A stretch of 64,000 nt of DNA, taken from Azohydromonas caseinilytica. GTDB lineage: Bacteria; Pseudomonadota; Gammaproteobacteria; Burkholderiales; Burkholderiaceae_C. The stretch's first letter is position 1. Every line of letters begins with the position of its first letter. The stretch is from the NCBI RefSeq assembly GCF_012927045.1, contig NZ_JABBFW010000021.1, forward strand, positions 31,564 through 95,563, given 5' to 3'. The position numbers were made by a program, and so were the translations under genes. The notes beneath the pieces were generated by a model, which saw nothing but the letters and a program-made list of their open reading frames with translations, was not told the origin of the DNA and made no database searches. Positions 18,045 to 26,677 of this stretch are shown here, in pieces.

Positions 18045-19331
18045 ATGACCGCCCCCACCCCCCCCGACCGCCGCCCCCTGCTGCGCCGCATGTTCGAGGC
18101 CGCCATCGCCGCCGCGCAGCCGGCGCTGTGCCTGCCGCCGCACCTGCCGCCCAAGCCGAAAGGCCGCACCATCGTCATCGGCGCCGGTAAGGCCTCGGCC
18201 GAGATGGCGCGGGCGCTGGAGCAGCATTGGGACGGCCCGCTGGAGGGCCTGGTGGTCACGCGCTACGGCTACGAGGTGCCGTGCGAGCGCATCGAGATCG
18301 TGCAGGCCGCGCACCCGGTGCCCGACGCCGCCGGGCTGCGCGCCACCGAGCGCATCCGCGCGCTCGTCACCGGCCTGGGCGCCGACGACCTGGTGATCGC
18401 GCTCATCTCCGGCGGCGGCTCCTCGCTGCTGGTGGGGCCGGCGCCGGGCCTGACGCTGGCCGACAAGCAGGCCGTCAACAAGGCGCTGCTGGCCAGCGGC
18501 GCCTCCATCTCCGAGATGAACTGCGTGCGCCGGCACCTGTCGGCGGTGAAGGGCGGGCGCCTGGCCGCGGCCTGCCATCCGGCCCGGGTGCACACCCTGC
18601 TGATCTCCGACGTGCCCGGCGACAACCCGATGGACATCGCTTCGGGCCCCACCGTGGGCGACACCACCACCCGCGCCGAGGCACTGGCCATCATCGAGCG
18701 CTACCGCATCGAGGTGCCGGCCGCCGTGCGCGAGTGGCTGCAGCGCGAGGAGAGCGAGAGCGTCAAGCCCGGCGACGAGCGGCTGCAGGGCCACGAGGTG
18801 CGCATGATCACCGCGCCGCAGATGGCGCTGGAGGCCGCGGCGCAGGTGGCGCGCGAGGCGGGCGTGACGCCCTACATCCTGGGCGACAGCCTCGAAGGCG
18901 AGGCGCGCGACGTGGGCAAGGTGCTGGCGGGCATCGCGCGCCAGGTGGCCATTCAGGGCCAGCCCGTTGCCGCGCCCTGCGTGCTGCTCTCCGGCGGCGA
19001 GACCACGGTGACGCTGCGCGGCCAGGGCCGCGGCGGGCGCAACGTGGAATGCCTGCTGTCGATGGCCGTGGCGCTGGATGGCCTGAGCGGCGTGCACGCC
19101 CTGGCCGGCGACACCGACGGCGTGGACGGCGTGGAGGAGATCGCCGGCGCCATCGCCACGCCCGACACCCTGGCGCGCGCCTGGGCCCAGGGCATCAACC
19201 CGCGCGCCAGCCTCGACAACAATGACGGCCACGGCTTCTTCCAGGCCCTGGGCGACTCGGTGGTGACCGGGCCGACGCTGACCAACGTCAACGACTTCCG
19301 GGCCATCGTCATCGACCAGCCGGCGGCCTGA
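18045..19331 (+). CDS. ttuD: type II glycerate kinase (glycerate 2-kinase, MOFRL family)
   Basis: A 428-residue GckA/TtuD-family protein: an N-terminal domain with VIGAGKASAEMARAL (about 45-59) and ISGGGSSLL (about 123-131), and a C-terminal MOFRL domain with SGGETTVTLRGQGRGGRN (about 320-338) and DTDGVDG. It phosphorylates D-glycerate to 2-phosphoglycerate, delivering the product of GarR to glycolysis. Older annotations call the family hydroxypyruvate reductase; kinase activity fits this pathway. It is separated from garR by a REP-like doublet. Confidence 0.9.
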   Translation: MTAPTPPDRRPLLRRMFEAAIAAAQPALCLPPHLPPKPKGRTIVIGAGKASAEMARALEQHWDGPLEGLVVTRYGYEVPCERIEIVQAAHPVPDAAGLRATERIRALVTGLGADDLVIALISGGGSSLLVGPAPGLTLADKQAVNKALLASGASISEMNCVRRHLSAVKGGRLAAACHPARVHTLLISDVPGDNPMDIASGPTVGDTTTRAEALAIIERYRIEVPAAVREWLQREESESVKPGDERLQGHEVRMITAPQMALEAAAQVAREAGVTPYILGDSLEGEARDVGKVLAGIARQVAIQGQPVAAPCVLLSGGETTVTLRGQGRGGRNVECLLSMAVALDGLSGVHALAGDTDGVDGVEEIAGAIATPDTLARAWAQGINPRASLDNNDGHGFFQALGDSVVTGPTLTNVNDFRAIVIDQPAA

Positions 19332-19354
19332 CCGCAGGACAGGCGCTGCGCTCC

Positions 19355-20656
19355 ATGGCCGTCCAGACCCCGTCCCGCGCCCAGGCCTCCGCCATGCCGG
19401 TGGAGCCGGCGGTGGGGGCATCGCCCGAAGCGCCGCCGGCCGGCGCGCGCGCGCCTGCGGCCTACGTGGCGCCGCGTGCGCTGCAGCGCTTCCTGTGCCT
19501 GGACGACTTCGAGCCCGCGGCGCGGGCGCGGCTGCCGCGTCCCCTGTTCGGCTACGTCTCGGGTGCGACCGAAACCAATGCCTCGCTGCGCGACAACCGC
19601 GCCGCGTTCGAGGAGCTGGCCTTCCTGCCGCGCATGCTGGTGAACGTCGCCGGGCGCGAGCAGTCGGTGGAGCTGTTCGGCACGCGCTATTCGTCTCCCT
19701 TCGGCATCGCGCCCATGGGCATCAGCGCGCTCACCGCCTATCGCGGTGACTTGGCGCAGGCGCGCGCGGCGGCTGCGGCCGGCGTGCCCATGGTGCTGAG
19801 CAGTTCCTCGCTCATCCGCATGGAGGAAGTGCTGCAGCAGGCGCCCGGCACCTGGTTCCAGGCCTACCTGGGGCGCGATCCGCGGGCCACGGCGCGGCTG
19901 GTGGAGCGGGTGAAGGCGGCAGGGGCGCCGGTGCTGGTGGTGACCATCGATTCGGCCGTGGTGCCCAATCGCGAGAACAACGTGCGCAACCGCTTCAAGA
20001 CGCCGCTGCGGCCGGACCTGCGGCTGCTGTGGGACGGCGTCACGCATCCGCGCTGGGCGCTGGGCACCTTCCTGCGCACGCTGCTCGTGCACGGCATGCC
20101 GCATTTCGAGAACGTGGGCGCCGAGCGCGGCGCGCCGCTGGTGGCGCGCGACGTGACGCGCGATTTCTCGGGCCGCGAGCACCTGGACTGGGAGGCGCTG
20201 CGCGACATCCGCCGCCGCTGGAGCGGGCCGCTGGTGCTCAAGGGCGTGCTGCATCCCGAGGACGTGAAGCTGGCCCGCGCCGCCGGCGTGGATGGCGTCA
20301 TCGTCTCCAACCACGGCGGGCGCCAGCTCGACGGCGCCGTCTCGCCCCTGCGCGTGCTGCCGGCCGTCGCCGAGGCCGCCGGACCCGTGGCGGTGCTGGC
20401 CGACAGCGGCTTCCGGCGCGGCACCGACGTGCTCAAGGCGCTGGCGCTGGGCGCGCGCGCCGTCTTCGTCGGCCGGCCCATGAACTACGCCGCCGCGGTC
20501 GGCGGCGAAGCCGGCGTGGCGCATGCGCTGGCGCTGCTGCGCGCCGAAATCCACGCCGACATGGGGCTGCTGGGCCTGAATCGGCTGGCCGAGCTGGGGC
20601 CGCAGCAGCTGTTGCCCATTCACACGAACTACATGAACCAAGGAGACAAGCGATGA
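19355..20656 (+). CDS. FMN-dependent alpha-hydroxyacid oxidase/dehydrogenase (LldD-like)
   Basis: A 433-residue member of the L-lactate dehydrogenase/glycolate oxidase family. The catalytic tyrosine region FGYVSGATET (about 62-71), GIAPMGISALT, and the active-site SNHGGRQLDG (about 311-320) are conserved, as is the FMN phosphate site ADSGFRRGTDVLKAL. The N-terminus has about 40 extra Ala/Pro-rich residues; a start at 19394 would shorten this. The substrate is unknown: lactate, glycolate and mandelate oxidation all occur in the family. Its stop overlaps the next tctC start by four bases. Confidence 0.85.
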   Translation: MAVQTPSRAQASAMPVEPAVGASPEAPPAGARAPAAYVAPRALQRFLCLDDFEPAARARLPRPLFGYVSGATETNASLRDNRAAFEELAFLPRMLVNVAGREQSVELFGTRYSSPFGIAPMGISALTAYRGDLAQARAAAAAGVPMVLSSSSLIRMEEVLQQAPGTWFQAYLGRDPRATARLVERVKAAGAPVLVVTIDSAVVPNRENNVRNRFKTPLRPDLRLLWDGVTHPRWALGTFLRTLLVHGMPHFENVGAERGAPLVARDVTRDFSGREHLDWEALRDIRRRWSGPLVLKGVLHPEDVKLARAAGVDGVIVSNHGGRQLDGAVSPLRVLPAVAEAAGPVAVLADSGFRRGTDVLKALALGARAVFVGRPMNYAAAVGGEAGVAHALALLRAEIHADMGLLGLNRLAELGPQQLLPIHTNYMNQGDKR

Positions 20657-21624
20657 ACCGCACCCGCCGAACCCTCACCGTCGCCGCGCTGGCCCTGGCC
20701 GCCGCGCTGCCCGCCGCTCAGGCGCAGGACAAGTGGCCTAGCAAGCCCATCACCTACATCGTCGCCTTCCCCGCAGGCGGCACCAGCGACATCGTGGCGC
20801 GGCTGATCGCGCAGAAGCTGGGCCCGGCGCTGGGCACCACGGTGATCGTGGACAACAAGGCCGGCGCCGGCGGCGGCGTGGGCTCGGAGCAGGTCTCGCG
20901 CGCGGCGCCGGACGGCTACACCCTCCTGGGCGGCACCATCAGCTCGCACGCCATCAACGTCAGCCTGTACCCGAAGCTGGGCTACGACCCGGTCACGTCC
21001 TTCGTGCCCATCGCGCTCATCGGCACCAACCCGGTGGTGCTGGTCACGCGCCAGGACAGCCCCTACAAGACCGTGGCCGACGTCATCGCCGCGGGCAAGG
21101 CCAAGAAGCCGATGACCTCGGCCTCCGCGGGCAACGGCACCTCGCAGCACCTGGCGCTGGAGATGTTGAAACACAAGACCGGCATCGGCATCGACCACAT
21201 TCCCTACAAGGGCAGCGCCCCGGCGATCCAGGACGTGATGGCGGGTCAGGTGGACATGATGTTCGACACCACCGTGGTGGCGGGTCCGCACATCGAGTCG
21301 GGCAAGCTGCGCGCGCTGGCCGTGACCTCGGCCAAGCGGCTGCCCAACATGCCCAACGTGCCCACCGTGGCCGAGACGGTGCCGGGCTACGAGGTGGTGT
21401 CGTGGCAGGCCATCTTCGCGCCCGCGGGCACGCCCAAGGCGATCCAGCAGCGGCTGCATGACGAGGTCAACAAGATCCTGGCGCAACCGGACATCAAGGA
21501 GCGCCTGGCCAAGCTGGGCATGGAGCCCGGGCAGCTGAGCACCGACCAGTTCACCGCCTTCCAGAAGGCCGAGGTCGCCAAGTGGGCGCAGCTCATCAAG
21601 GCCGCCAACATCAAGATCGAGTGA
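20653..21624 (+). CDS. tctC: Bug/TctC-type solute-binding protein (second copy)
   Basis: A 323-residue periplasmic protein with a signal peptide ending near residue 25 (PAAQA). Bug landmarks: AFPAGGTSDIVAR, VDNKAGAGGGVG, DGYTLLG, HIPYKGSAPAIQDVMAGQ. An AAGGAGA site precedes the start and an ATGA overlap couples it to the hydroxyacid oxidase gene, hinting at a shared hydroxyacid ligand. No tctAB genes accompany it. Confidence 0.87.
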   Translation: MNRTRRTLTVAALALAAALPAAQAQDKWPSKPITYIVAFPAGGTSDIVARLIAQKLGPALGTTVIVDNKAGAGGGVGSEQVSRAAPDGYTLLGGTISSHAINVSLYPKLGYDPVTSFVPIALIGTNPVVLVTRQDSPYKTVADVIAAGKAKKPMTSASAGNGTSQHLALEMLKHKTGIGIDHIPYKGSAPAIQDVMAGQVDMMFDTTVVAGPHIESGKLRALAVTSAKRLPNMPNVPTVAETVPGYEVVSWQAIFAPAGTPKAIQQRLHDEVNKILAQPDIKERLAKLGMEPGQLSTDQFTAFQKAEVAKWAQLIKAANIKIE

Positions 21625-21692
21625 CCCCCTGCAAGCCGGCCGCCGCGCCGGCTTTGTTCCGCCCCGAGCCACGTCCCTCCGAGAGGACTTCC

Positions 21693-22658
21693 ATGACCCA
21701 CGCCATCACCCGCCGCCTCTTTGCCCTGTCCGCCCTGGCGCTGGCCGCCGCCGGCGCGCAGGCCCAGCAATGGCCCACGAAACCGCTGCGCATCGTGGTG
21801 CCGTACCCGCCGGGCGGCAGCTCCGACATCATCGCCCGCGCCATCAGCCAGCCGCTGGGCGAGGCGCTGAAGACGACGGTGATCATCGAGAACAAGCCCG
21901 GCGCCAACGGCAACACCGGCACCGACTCCGTCGCCAAGTCCAACGACGGCCACACGCTGCTGCTGTGCGACGTGGGCGCGCTGGCCATCACCGCCTCGGT
22001 CTACAACCGGCTGCCCTTCAACCCCAGCAAGGACCTCAAGGGCGTGACCATGCTGGCCTACTCGCCGCACCTGCTGGTGGTGCATCCCTCGGTGCAGGCC
22101 GGCAACCTCAAGGAGCTCGTGGCGCTGTCGCAGAAGCAGAAGATGGACTTCGCCGTCACGGCCATCGGCAGCGCGCCGCACGTGGCGGGCGTGGCCATCG
22201 AGAAGGCCACCGGCGCCAAGTGGGAGTACATCCCGTACAAGGGCGGCTCGCAGGCCATCAACGACACGGTGGCGGGCCAGGCGCATGTGCTGATGAACGG
22301 CATGCTGGCGACGCTGCCCTTCGTGCAGTCGGGCCAGCTCAAGGTGCTGGGCGTGTCCAAGGCCACGCGCGTGGCGCTGCTGCCCAACGTGCCCACCATC
22401 GCCGAGCAGGGCGTCAAGGGCTTCGAGTCCGGCACCTGGCAGGGCGTGCTGATGCCGGCCAACACGCCGCCGGCCGTGCTCAACAAGGTCTCGGCCGAGC
22501 TCACCCGCATCATCCGCACGCCCGAGGTGCGCCAGCGCCTGAGCGGGCAGGGCGCGGAAGTGCACACCATGACGCCGGCCGAGTTCACCACCTTCTTCGA
22601 GCGCGAGCGCGCCAACTGGGCCAAGGTGGTGGCGCAGGGCGGCGTCAAGATCGAATGA
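21693..22658 (+). CDS. tctC: Bug/TctC-type solute-binding protein (third copy)
   Basis: A 321-residue periplasmic binding protein with a signal peptide ending around residue 25 (AGAQAQ). PYPPGGSSDIIAR, IENKPGANGNTG and YIPYKGGSQAINDTVAGQ are the Bug signatures. It follows the second copy by 68 bases but differs clearly in sequence, so it is not a recent tandem duplicate. Ligand unknown. The 2-hydroxyacid dehydrogenase gene starts 13 bases later and is probably co-transcribed. Confidence 0.87.
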   Translation: MTHAITRRLFALSALALAAAGAQAQQWPTKPLRIVVPYPPGGSSDIIARAISQPLGEALKTTVIIENKPGANGNTGTDSVAKSNDGHTLLLCDVGALAITASVYNRLPFNPSKDLKGVTMLAYSPHLLVVHPSVQAGNLKELVALSQKQKMDFAVTAIGSAPHVAGVAIEKATGAKWEYIPYKGGSQAINDTVAGQAHVLMNGMLATLPFVQSGQLKVLGVSKATRVALLPNVPTIAEQGVKGFESGTWQGVLMPANTPPAVLNKVSAELTRIIRTPEVRQRLSGQGAEVHTMTPAEFTTFFERERANWAKVVAQGGVKIE

Positions 22659-22671
22659 GGACCTCACACCC

Positions 22672-23631
22672 ATGACCATGAACGACCAAAAACCCCGCGT
22701 GCTGCAGCTCGGCCGCCTGCTGCCCTGGCTCGAAGAGCAGCTGGCCGGGCACTTCGACCTGGTGCTGCTGGCGCAGCAGCCCGATCCCCAGGCCTACCTG
22801 GCCGGGCACGGCCGCGAGTTCGCCGGCGCCGTGACCTCGGCGGCGGTGGGCATCGACGCCGCCACCATCGAGGCGCTGCCGGCGCTGAAGGTGATCTCCA
22901 GCTTCGGCGTGGGCCTGGACAAGATCGACCTGCAGGCCGCCGCGCGCCGCGGCATTCCCGTGGGCTACACGCCCGACGTGCTCAACGACTGCGTGGCCGA
23001 CACCGCCTTCACGCTGCTGCTGGACGTGGCCCGGCGCGCCAGCGAGGCCGACCGCTTCGTGCGCCGCGGGGCCTGGCTCAACGAGAAATTCCCGCTGGCC
23101 ACGCGCGTGAGCGGCAAGAGGCTGGGCATCGTCGGGCTGGGGCGCATCGGCCGCACCATCGCCAGGCGCGCCAGCGGCTTCGACATGGAGATCCGCTACC
23201 ACAACCGCCGGCCCGTGGAGGGCGTGCCCTACGGCTACGAGGCGAGCCTGCTGGAGCTGGCGCGCTGGGCCGACTTCCTGGTCGTGGCGGCGGCCGGCGG
23301 CGCGGAGAGCCGCAGCCTGATCTCGGCCGAGGTGCTGCAGGCGCTGGGGCCCAAGGGTTTCCTGGTCAACATCGCGCGCGGCACGGTGGTGGACGAGGCG
23401 GCGCTGATCAAGGCGCTGCAGGACAAGGCCATCGCCGGCGCGGGCCTGGACGTGTACGTGGACGAGCCGCGCGTGCCCGAAGGGCTGTTCGCGCTGGACA
23501 ACGTGGTGCTGCTGCCGCACGTGGCCAGCGCCACCCACGAGACGCGCCAGGCCATGGCCGACCTGGTGCTGGAGAACCTGCGGGCGTTCTTCAGCGAGGG
23601 GAAGTTGAAAGCGGCGGCGCCGGTGGCGTGA
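22672..23631 (+). CDS. D-isomer-specific 2-hydroxyacid dehydrogenase (hydroxypyruvate/glyoxylate reductase-like)
   Basis: A 319-residue NAD(P)-dependent dehydrogenase. The nucleotide-binding GLGRIGRTIARRA (about 153-165), the substrate arginine in NIARGTVVDE (about 236), the Glu in DVYVDEPRVP and the catalytic His in LLPHVASAT (about 283) are present. Together with the upstream oxidase it suggests turnover of a small hydroxyacid such as glycolate, glyoxylate or hydroxypyruvate. A role in a side branch of glycerate metabolism is possible. Exact substrate unresolved. Confidence 0.85.
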   Translation: MTMNDQKPRVLQLGRLLPWLEEQLAGHFDLVLLAQQPDPQAYLAGHGREFAGAVTSAAVGIDAATIEALPALKVISSFGVGLDKIDLQAAARRGIPVGYTPDVLNDCVADTAFTLLLDVARRASEADRFVRRGAWLNEKFPLATRVSGKRLGIVGLGRIGRTIARRASGFDMEIRYHNRRPVEGVPYGYEASLLELARWADFLVVAAAGGAESRSLISAEVLQALGPKGFLVNIARGTVVDEAALIKALQDKAIAGAGLDVYVDEPRVPEGLFALDNVVLLPHVASATHETRQAMADLVLENLRAFFSEGKLKAAAPVA

Positions 23632-23683
23632 GCCGCAGTCCTTGCCGGGACGGGGCCATGGCGCCCCGCCCGACAATCCCCCG

Positions 23684-24508
23684 ATGTCCTCCCTCGAAGT
23701 CATCGGCGTCGATTTCTCCAGCCGTCCCAGCCGTCGCAAGCCCGTGGTGGTGGCGCAGGGGCGTGCCACGGGCGCCACGGTGAAGCTGGAGGCGCTGCTC
23801 ACGTTCGAGACGCTGGAGGGCTTCGGCGCCTTGCTGAAGCATCCCGGGCCCTGGGTCGGCGGCTTCGACTTCCCCTTCGGGCTGCCGCGCGAGCTGGTCG
23901 AGCACCTGGGCTGGCCCACCGAGTGGCTGAAGCTGATGCGCCACTACGCGGCGCTGGAGCGCGCGCAGATCCGCGACACCTTCGCCGCCTTCTGCAACGC
24001 GCGGCCGGTGGGCCGCAAGTTTGCGCACCGCGAATGCGACGCGCCGGCCGGATCGAGCACCTCCATGAAATGGGTCAATCCACCGGTGGCCTACATGCTG
24101 CACGCGGGCGTGCCGCTGCTGCTAGAGGCAGGGGTGCACCTGCCCGGGCTGCTGGAGGGCGACCGCGCGCGCGTGGCGCTGGAGGCCTATCCCGGGCTGC
24201 TGGCATGGGAGCTGATCGGGCGCCGCTCCTACAAGAACGACGATGCGGCCAAGCACACGCCGGAGCGGCTGATCGCGCGCAAGGACATCGTCGCCGCGCT
24301 GGAGCAGGGCCGCACCCGATTGAACCTGCGCCTGAAGCTGACGCCGGCGCAGCACGACGCCCTGATCGCCGACGCCAGCGGCGACCGGCTCGATGCCGTG
24401 CTGTGCCTGCTGCAGGCGGCCTGGGCCGGCGGCCGGGAGGATTGGGGACTGCCCGCCGGCTTCGACCCGGTGGAGGGCTGGATCGTGAGCGCGCCGCGGG
24501 CGGGGTAA
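23684..24508 (+). CDS. DUF429 family protein
   Basis: A 274-residue protein that resembles the DUF429 predicted nuclease-like family: an N-terminal VIGVDFSSRPS strand with an Asp typical of an RNase H-like fold, FDFPFGLP near residue 67, and a C-terminal DASGDRLDAVLCLLQAAWA helix. Function is unknown. The ATG at 23684 is preferred over an upstream in-frame start that would add a proline/glycine-rich stretch. It stands alone after the hydroxyacid dehydrogenase. Confidence 0.7.
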   Translation: MSSLEVIGVDFSSRPSRRKPVVVAQGRATGATVKLEALLTFETLEGFGALLKHPGPWVGGFDFPFGLPRELVEHLGWPTEWLKLMRHYAALERAQIRDTFAAFCNARPVGRKFAHRECDAPAGSSTSMKWVNPPVAYMLHAGVPLLLEAGVHLPGLLEGDRARVALEAYPGLLAWELIGRRSYKNDDAAKHTPERLIARKDIVAALEQGRTRLNLRLKLTPAQHDALIADASGDRLDAVLCLLQAAWAGGREDWGLPAGFDPVEGWIVSAPRAG

Positions 24509-25030
24509 GGCGGTTGCTCGGGGCGTCCCGGGCGCTTCAGACGCTTTTGCCCCTGTTCTTGAGCTGCGCCGTGTCGATGGCCTCGACCTCAGAGAGCAGC
24601 GCTAGGAAGAAGACACCGACGGCATCGGTATTGGCCTTGGAATCCTGCGGGCTCGAAGATCTGTCCGGCTCAGCGTAGGTATCGCCTTTTTCTAAGCCAA
24701 TTCGGCGCAGCTCGGGTGCGTGTATTTCTGGTGCGACACGTAGGGGTACGGGAGCCGTGCTGGGAGAGAAACTGGAGAAGCGTCGCGAATTCGACAAATC
24801 GTGCCGGAGAGGGCGGATTTTGGAGGGGTAATTCGTTCCGGCGCAGATATGCCGAGGGTGGCCTGCATGGGGCGGCCGTTTTTGCCGAATTTTCAAAGCC
24901 CGACCGGGCGAGGCGGTCCGATGTCCCTGAGGCAGCGGCAGCGGCCGTACTCTTGTCCAATGTGCCCTGGGCCGCATCTGCTGCGGTCCGGTTCCGAACC
25001 TCAGCCGCGGCCTTGCCCGCTGCGCCCGCC
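24509..25030. other. gene-poor stretch, lower GC than surroundings
   Basis: About 520 bases with no gene I can support. Base composition is visibly less GC-rich between about 24,570 and 24,900. A minus-strand frame ending at 24537 (its last 60 residues contain AVGVFFLALLSEVEAI) might be a gene remnant, but it has no recognisable domain or ribosome site. Confidence 0.4.
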
Positions 25031-25471
25031 ATGCTCATCAATCCTGATTCCCCGATGCCGTCCGACGAGGCGGTCCAGAACTCCACACGGACTTCCGAGC
25101 CGCAGGGCCGGCGCGTGCTGATCGTGGACGACAACGTCGACAGCGCCGACAGCCTGGCAATGCTGCTGCAGCTCAGCGGCCACGAGGCGCACACCGCCTA
25201 TGACGGCCCCGAGGGCGTGGAGGCCGCGGCGCGGCTGCAGCCCGAGGTGGTGCTGCTGGACCTGGGCCTGCCGGGGCTGGACGGCTGCGAGGTCTGCCGC
25301 CGCATCCGCCAGGAGCCCTGGGCCAGCGACGCACTGTTCATCGCCGTCACCGGCTGGGGCCAGGCCGCCGACAAGCGCCGCTCGCAGGAGGCCGGCTTCG
25401 ACGGCCACCTCGTCAAGCCGGTGGACCCGCAGGCGCTGCAGCAGATGATCGAAGGCTTCAAGCGGGCCTGA
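25031..25471 (+). CDS. single-domain response regulator (receiver)
   Basis: A 146-residue protein consisting of one CheY-like receiver domain after about 25 hydrophilic residues. The acidic pair in VLIVDDNVDSADSL, the phospho-acceptor Asp in VVLLDLGLPGLDG, the Thr in IAVTGWG and the Lys in HLVKPVD are conserved. With no output domain it must signal by protein contact, as do receivers split from hybrid kinases. No kinase gene is adjacent; the hybrid kinase at 30.5 kb is the nearest. The start is uncertain (25055 is possible). Confidence 0.82.
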   Translation: MLINPDSPMPSDEAVQNSTRTSEPQGRRVLIVDDNVDSADSLAMLLQLSGHEAHTAYDGPEGVEAAARLQPEVVLLDLGLPGLDGCEVCRRIRQEPWASDALFIAVTGWGQAADKRRSQEAGFDGHLVKPVDPQALQQMIEGFKRA

Positions 25472-25892
25472 ACCCGGCGGCCCGCCTCCCGTTGCCAGGC
25501 CCGGGAACCGGGCCGGCCCATGCCCGGGATCGTGCTGGCCGGCTGCCTCATTTCCGGGGCGCCGTGTATCTGCAAGTTACCCGGGCATTGCCGTTTTCTC
25601 GGCTGGGGTTGTGCTTGCGGATTTGCCGGGCACAGTCGAAAAGCTGTAGTTCCAGCGGTTGATGGCCGTCCGTGGGATGCCGTCGCGGCCTGAATTCATG
25701 GCGTCAACTGGCCGTGCGGCGCAGGAAATCGCCATGGAAAGGGTGGCATTTTCTGCCGGGCGGTCTGTTGGAGTCTGATATTCAACTGTGGCCTTGATTT
25801 TCTCGCCGCCGCCTGCCCGCCTGCTGAAATTGCCTGGTGATCGGGTAATCTCAATTCGAGGTGGTTTTCCGGCAATGCTCGCAAGCGCTGAT
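25472..25892. other. intergenic region between convergent genes
   Basis: About 420 bases without a credible gene. A seven-base GC hairpin (GGCCCGG-GAA-CCGGGCC at 25498-25514) lies 27 bases after the receiver gene and may end its transcript, though no T-tract follows. The rest is of lower GC and shows nothing recognisable. Confidence 0.4.
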
Positions 25893-26549
25893 TCAGCGTT
25901 CCGCGAAGCAATAGAGCAGCCCCGCGCCGCCAGTGGCCTTGAGCGCGTCCTGGCTGCAGCCGCGGGTGGGGTGCGAGGAGTTCCAGGACTTGGCCGCCGC
26001 GCTCTCGTCCAGGCCGGTGCGGTCGTGGTGGCCGACCATGGCGGCGCCCTCGCCGCTGTGGGTCCAGTTGCGGCACGTCATGTCGTTGCCGCTGGCGGGG
26101 AAGGCGGTGCCGTCGGCCTGCGTGCCGGTGAGGATGTCGTGCTGGTTGGGGCTGTCGCCGCGTCCGCGCACGGTGTCGCCCTTCTCGGTGAGCGCGGTGT
26201 CCTTGGTGAGGCGGTTGTCCTGGTGCAGTTGCGCCACGTTCTCGGCGATGAGCTCGCCGCGCGCGTTGCGCCAGGGGCCGGGGCCGATGCGGTCGCGCGC
26301 GTTCACGGCCGGCGTGGCGCCCTCGGCGCTGGTGCTGAGGTAGGCGCGCCAGGTCTTGCCGCCCGCGCCCACGTCATCGGCCAGGGTCTGGCAGTGCCTG
26401 TCGGCGCCGGCCAGGCCACCCAGGTCCGCACCGCGGCCCAGCCCAGTGCTGGTGACGAAGAAGCTCAATTGCGAGCCCGGCTGGGGCGGGCGCTGGGCAC
26501 AGGCCGGCAGCAGGGCAGCGCACAGCAGGGCGACAGGGATTGATCGCAT
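25893..26549 (-). CDS. secreted lipoprotein, lectin-like domain of unknown role
   Basis: A 218-residue protein with a lipoprotein signal (ALLPAC, about residue 17). The mature part opens FFVTSTGLGRGADLGGLAGADRHC and continues through KTWRAYLSTSAEG to a C-terminal region with paired cysteines and a YCFAE end, a pattern of secreted proteins annotated as lectin-like. A GAGGAG ribosome site precedes the ATG at 26549. It is probably tethered to a membrane; binding partner unknown. Confidence 0.72.
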   Translation of the reverse strand: MRSIPVALLCAALLPACAQRPPQPGSQLSFFVTSTGLGRGADLGGLAGADRHCQTLADDVGAGGKTWRAYLSTSAEGATPAVNARDRIGPGPWRNARGELIAENVAQLHQDNRLTKDTALTEKGDTVRGRGDSPNQHDILTGTQADGTAFPASGNDMTCRNWTHSGEGAAMVGHHDRTGLDESAAAKSWNSSHPTRGCSQDALKATGGAGLLYCFAER

Positions 26550-26677
26550 CACGGACTCCTCGGGGAACGTGGCAGGGACGGGCAAGGTAGCGCAGCCGCC
26601 GGCGCGCGGCCAGCCGTGGCGCATGCGGCATGCTCGCCGTGTACGTTCGAGCTTCCGCTCTACTTCCCGCTTCCGCC

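Noticed and set aside
24537..24977. Minus-strand frame of 146 codons after the DUF429 gene
   Set aside because: The last part looks protein-like but has no recognised family, ribosome site or composition like the neighbours, so I kept it only as a possible remnant in the gap entry.
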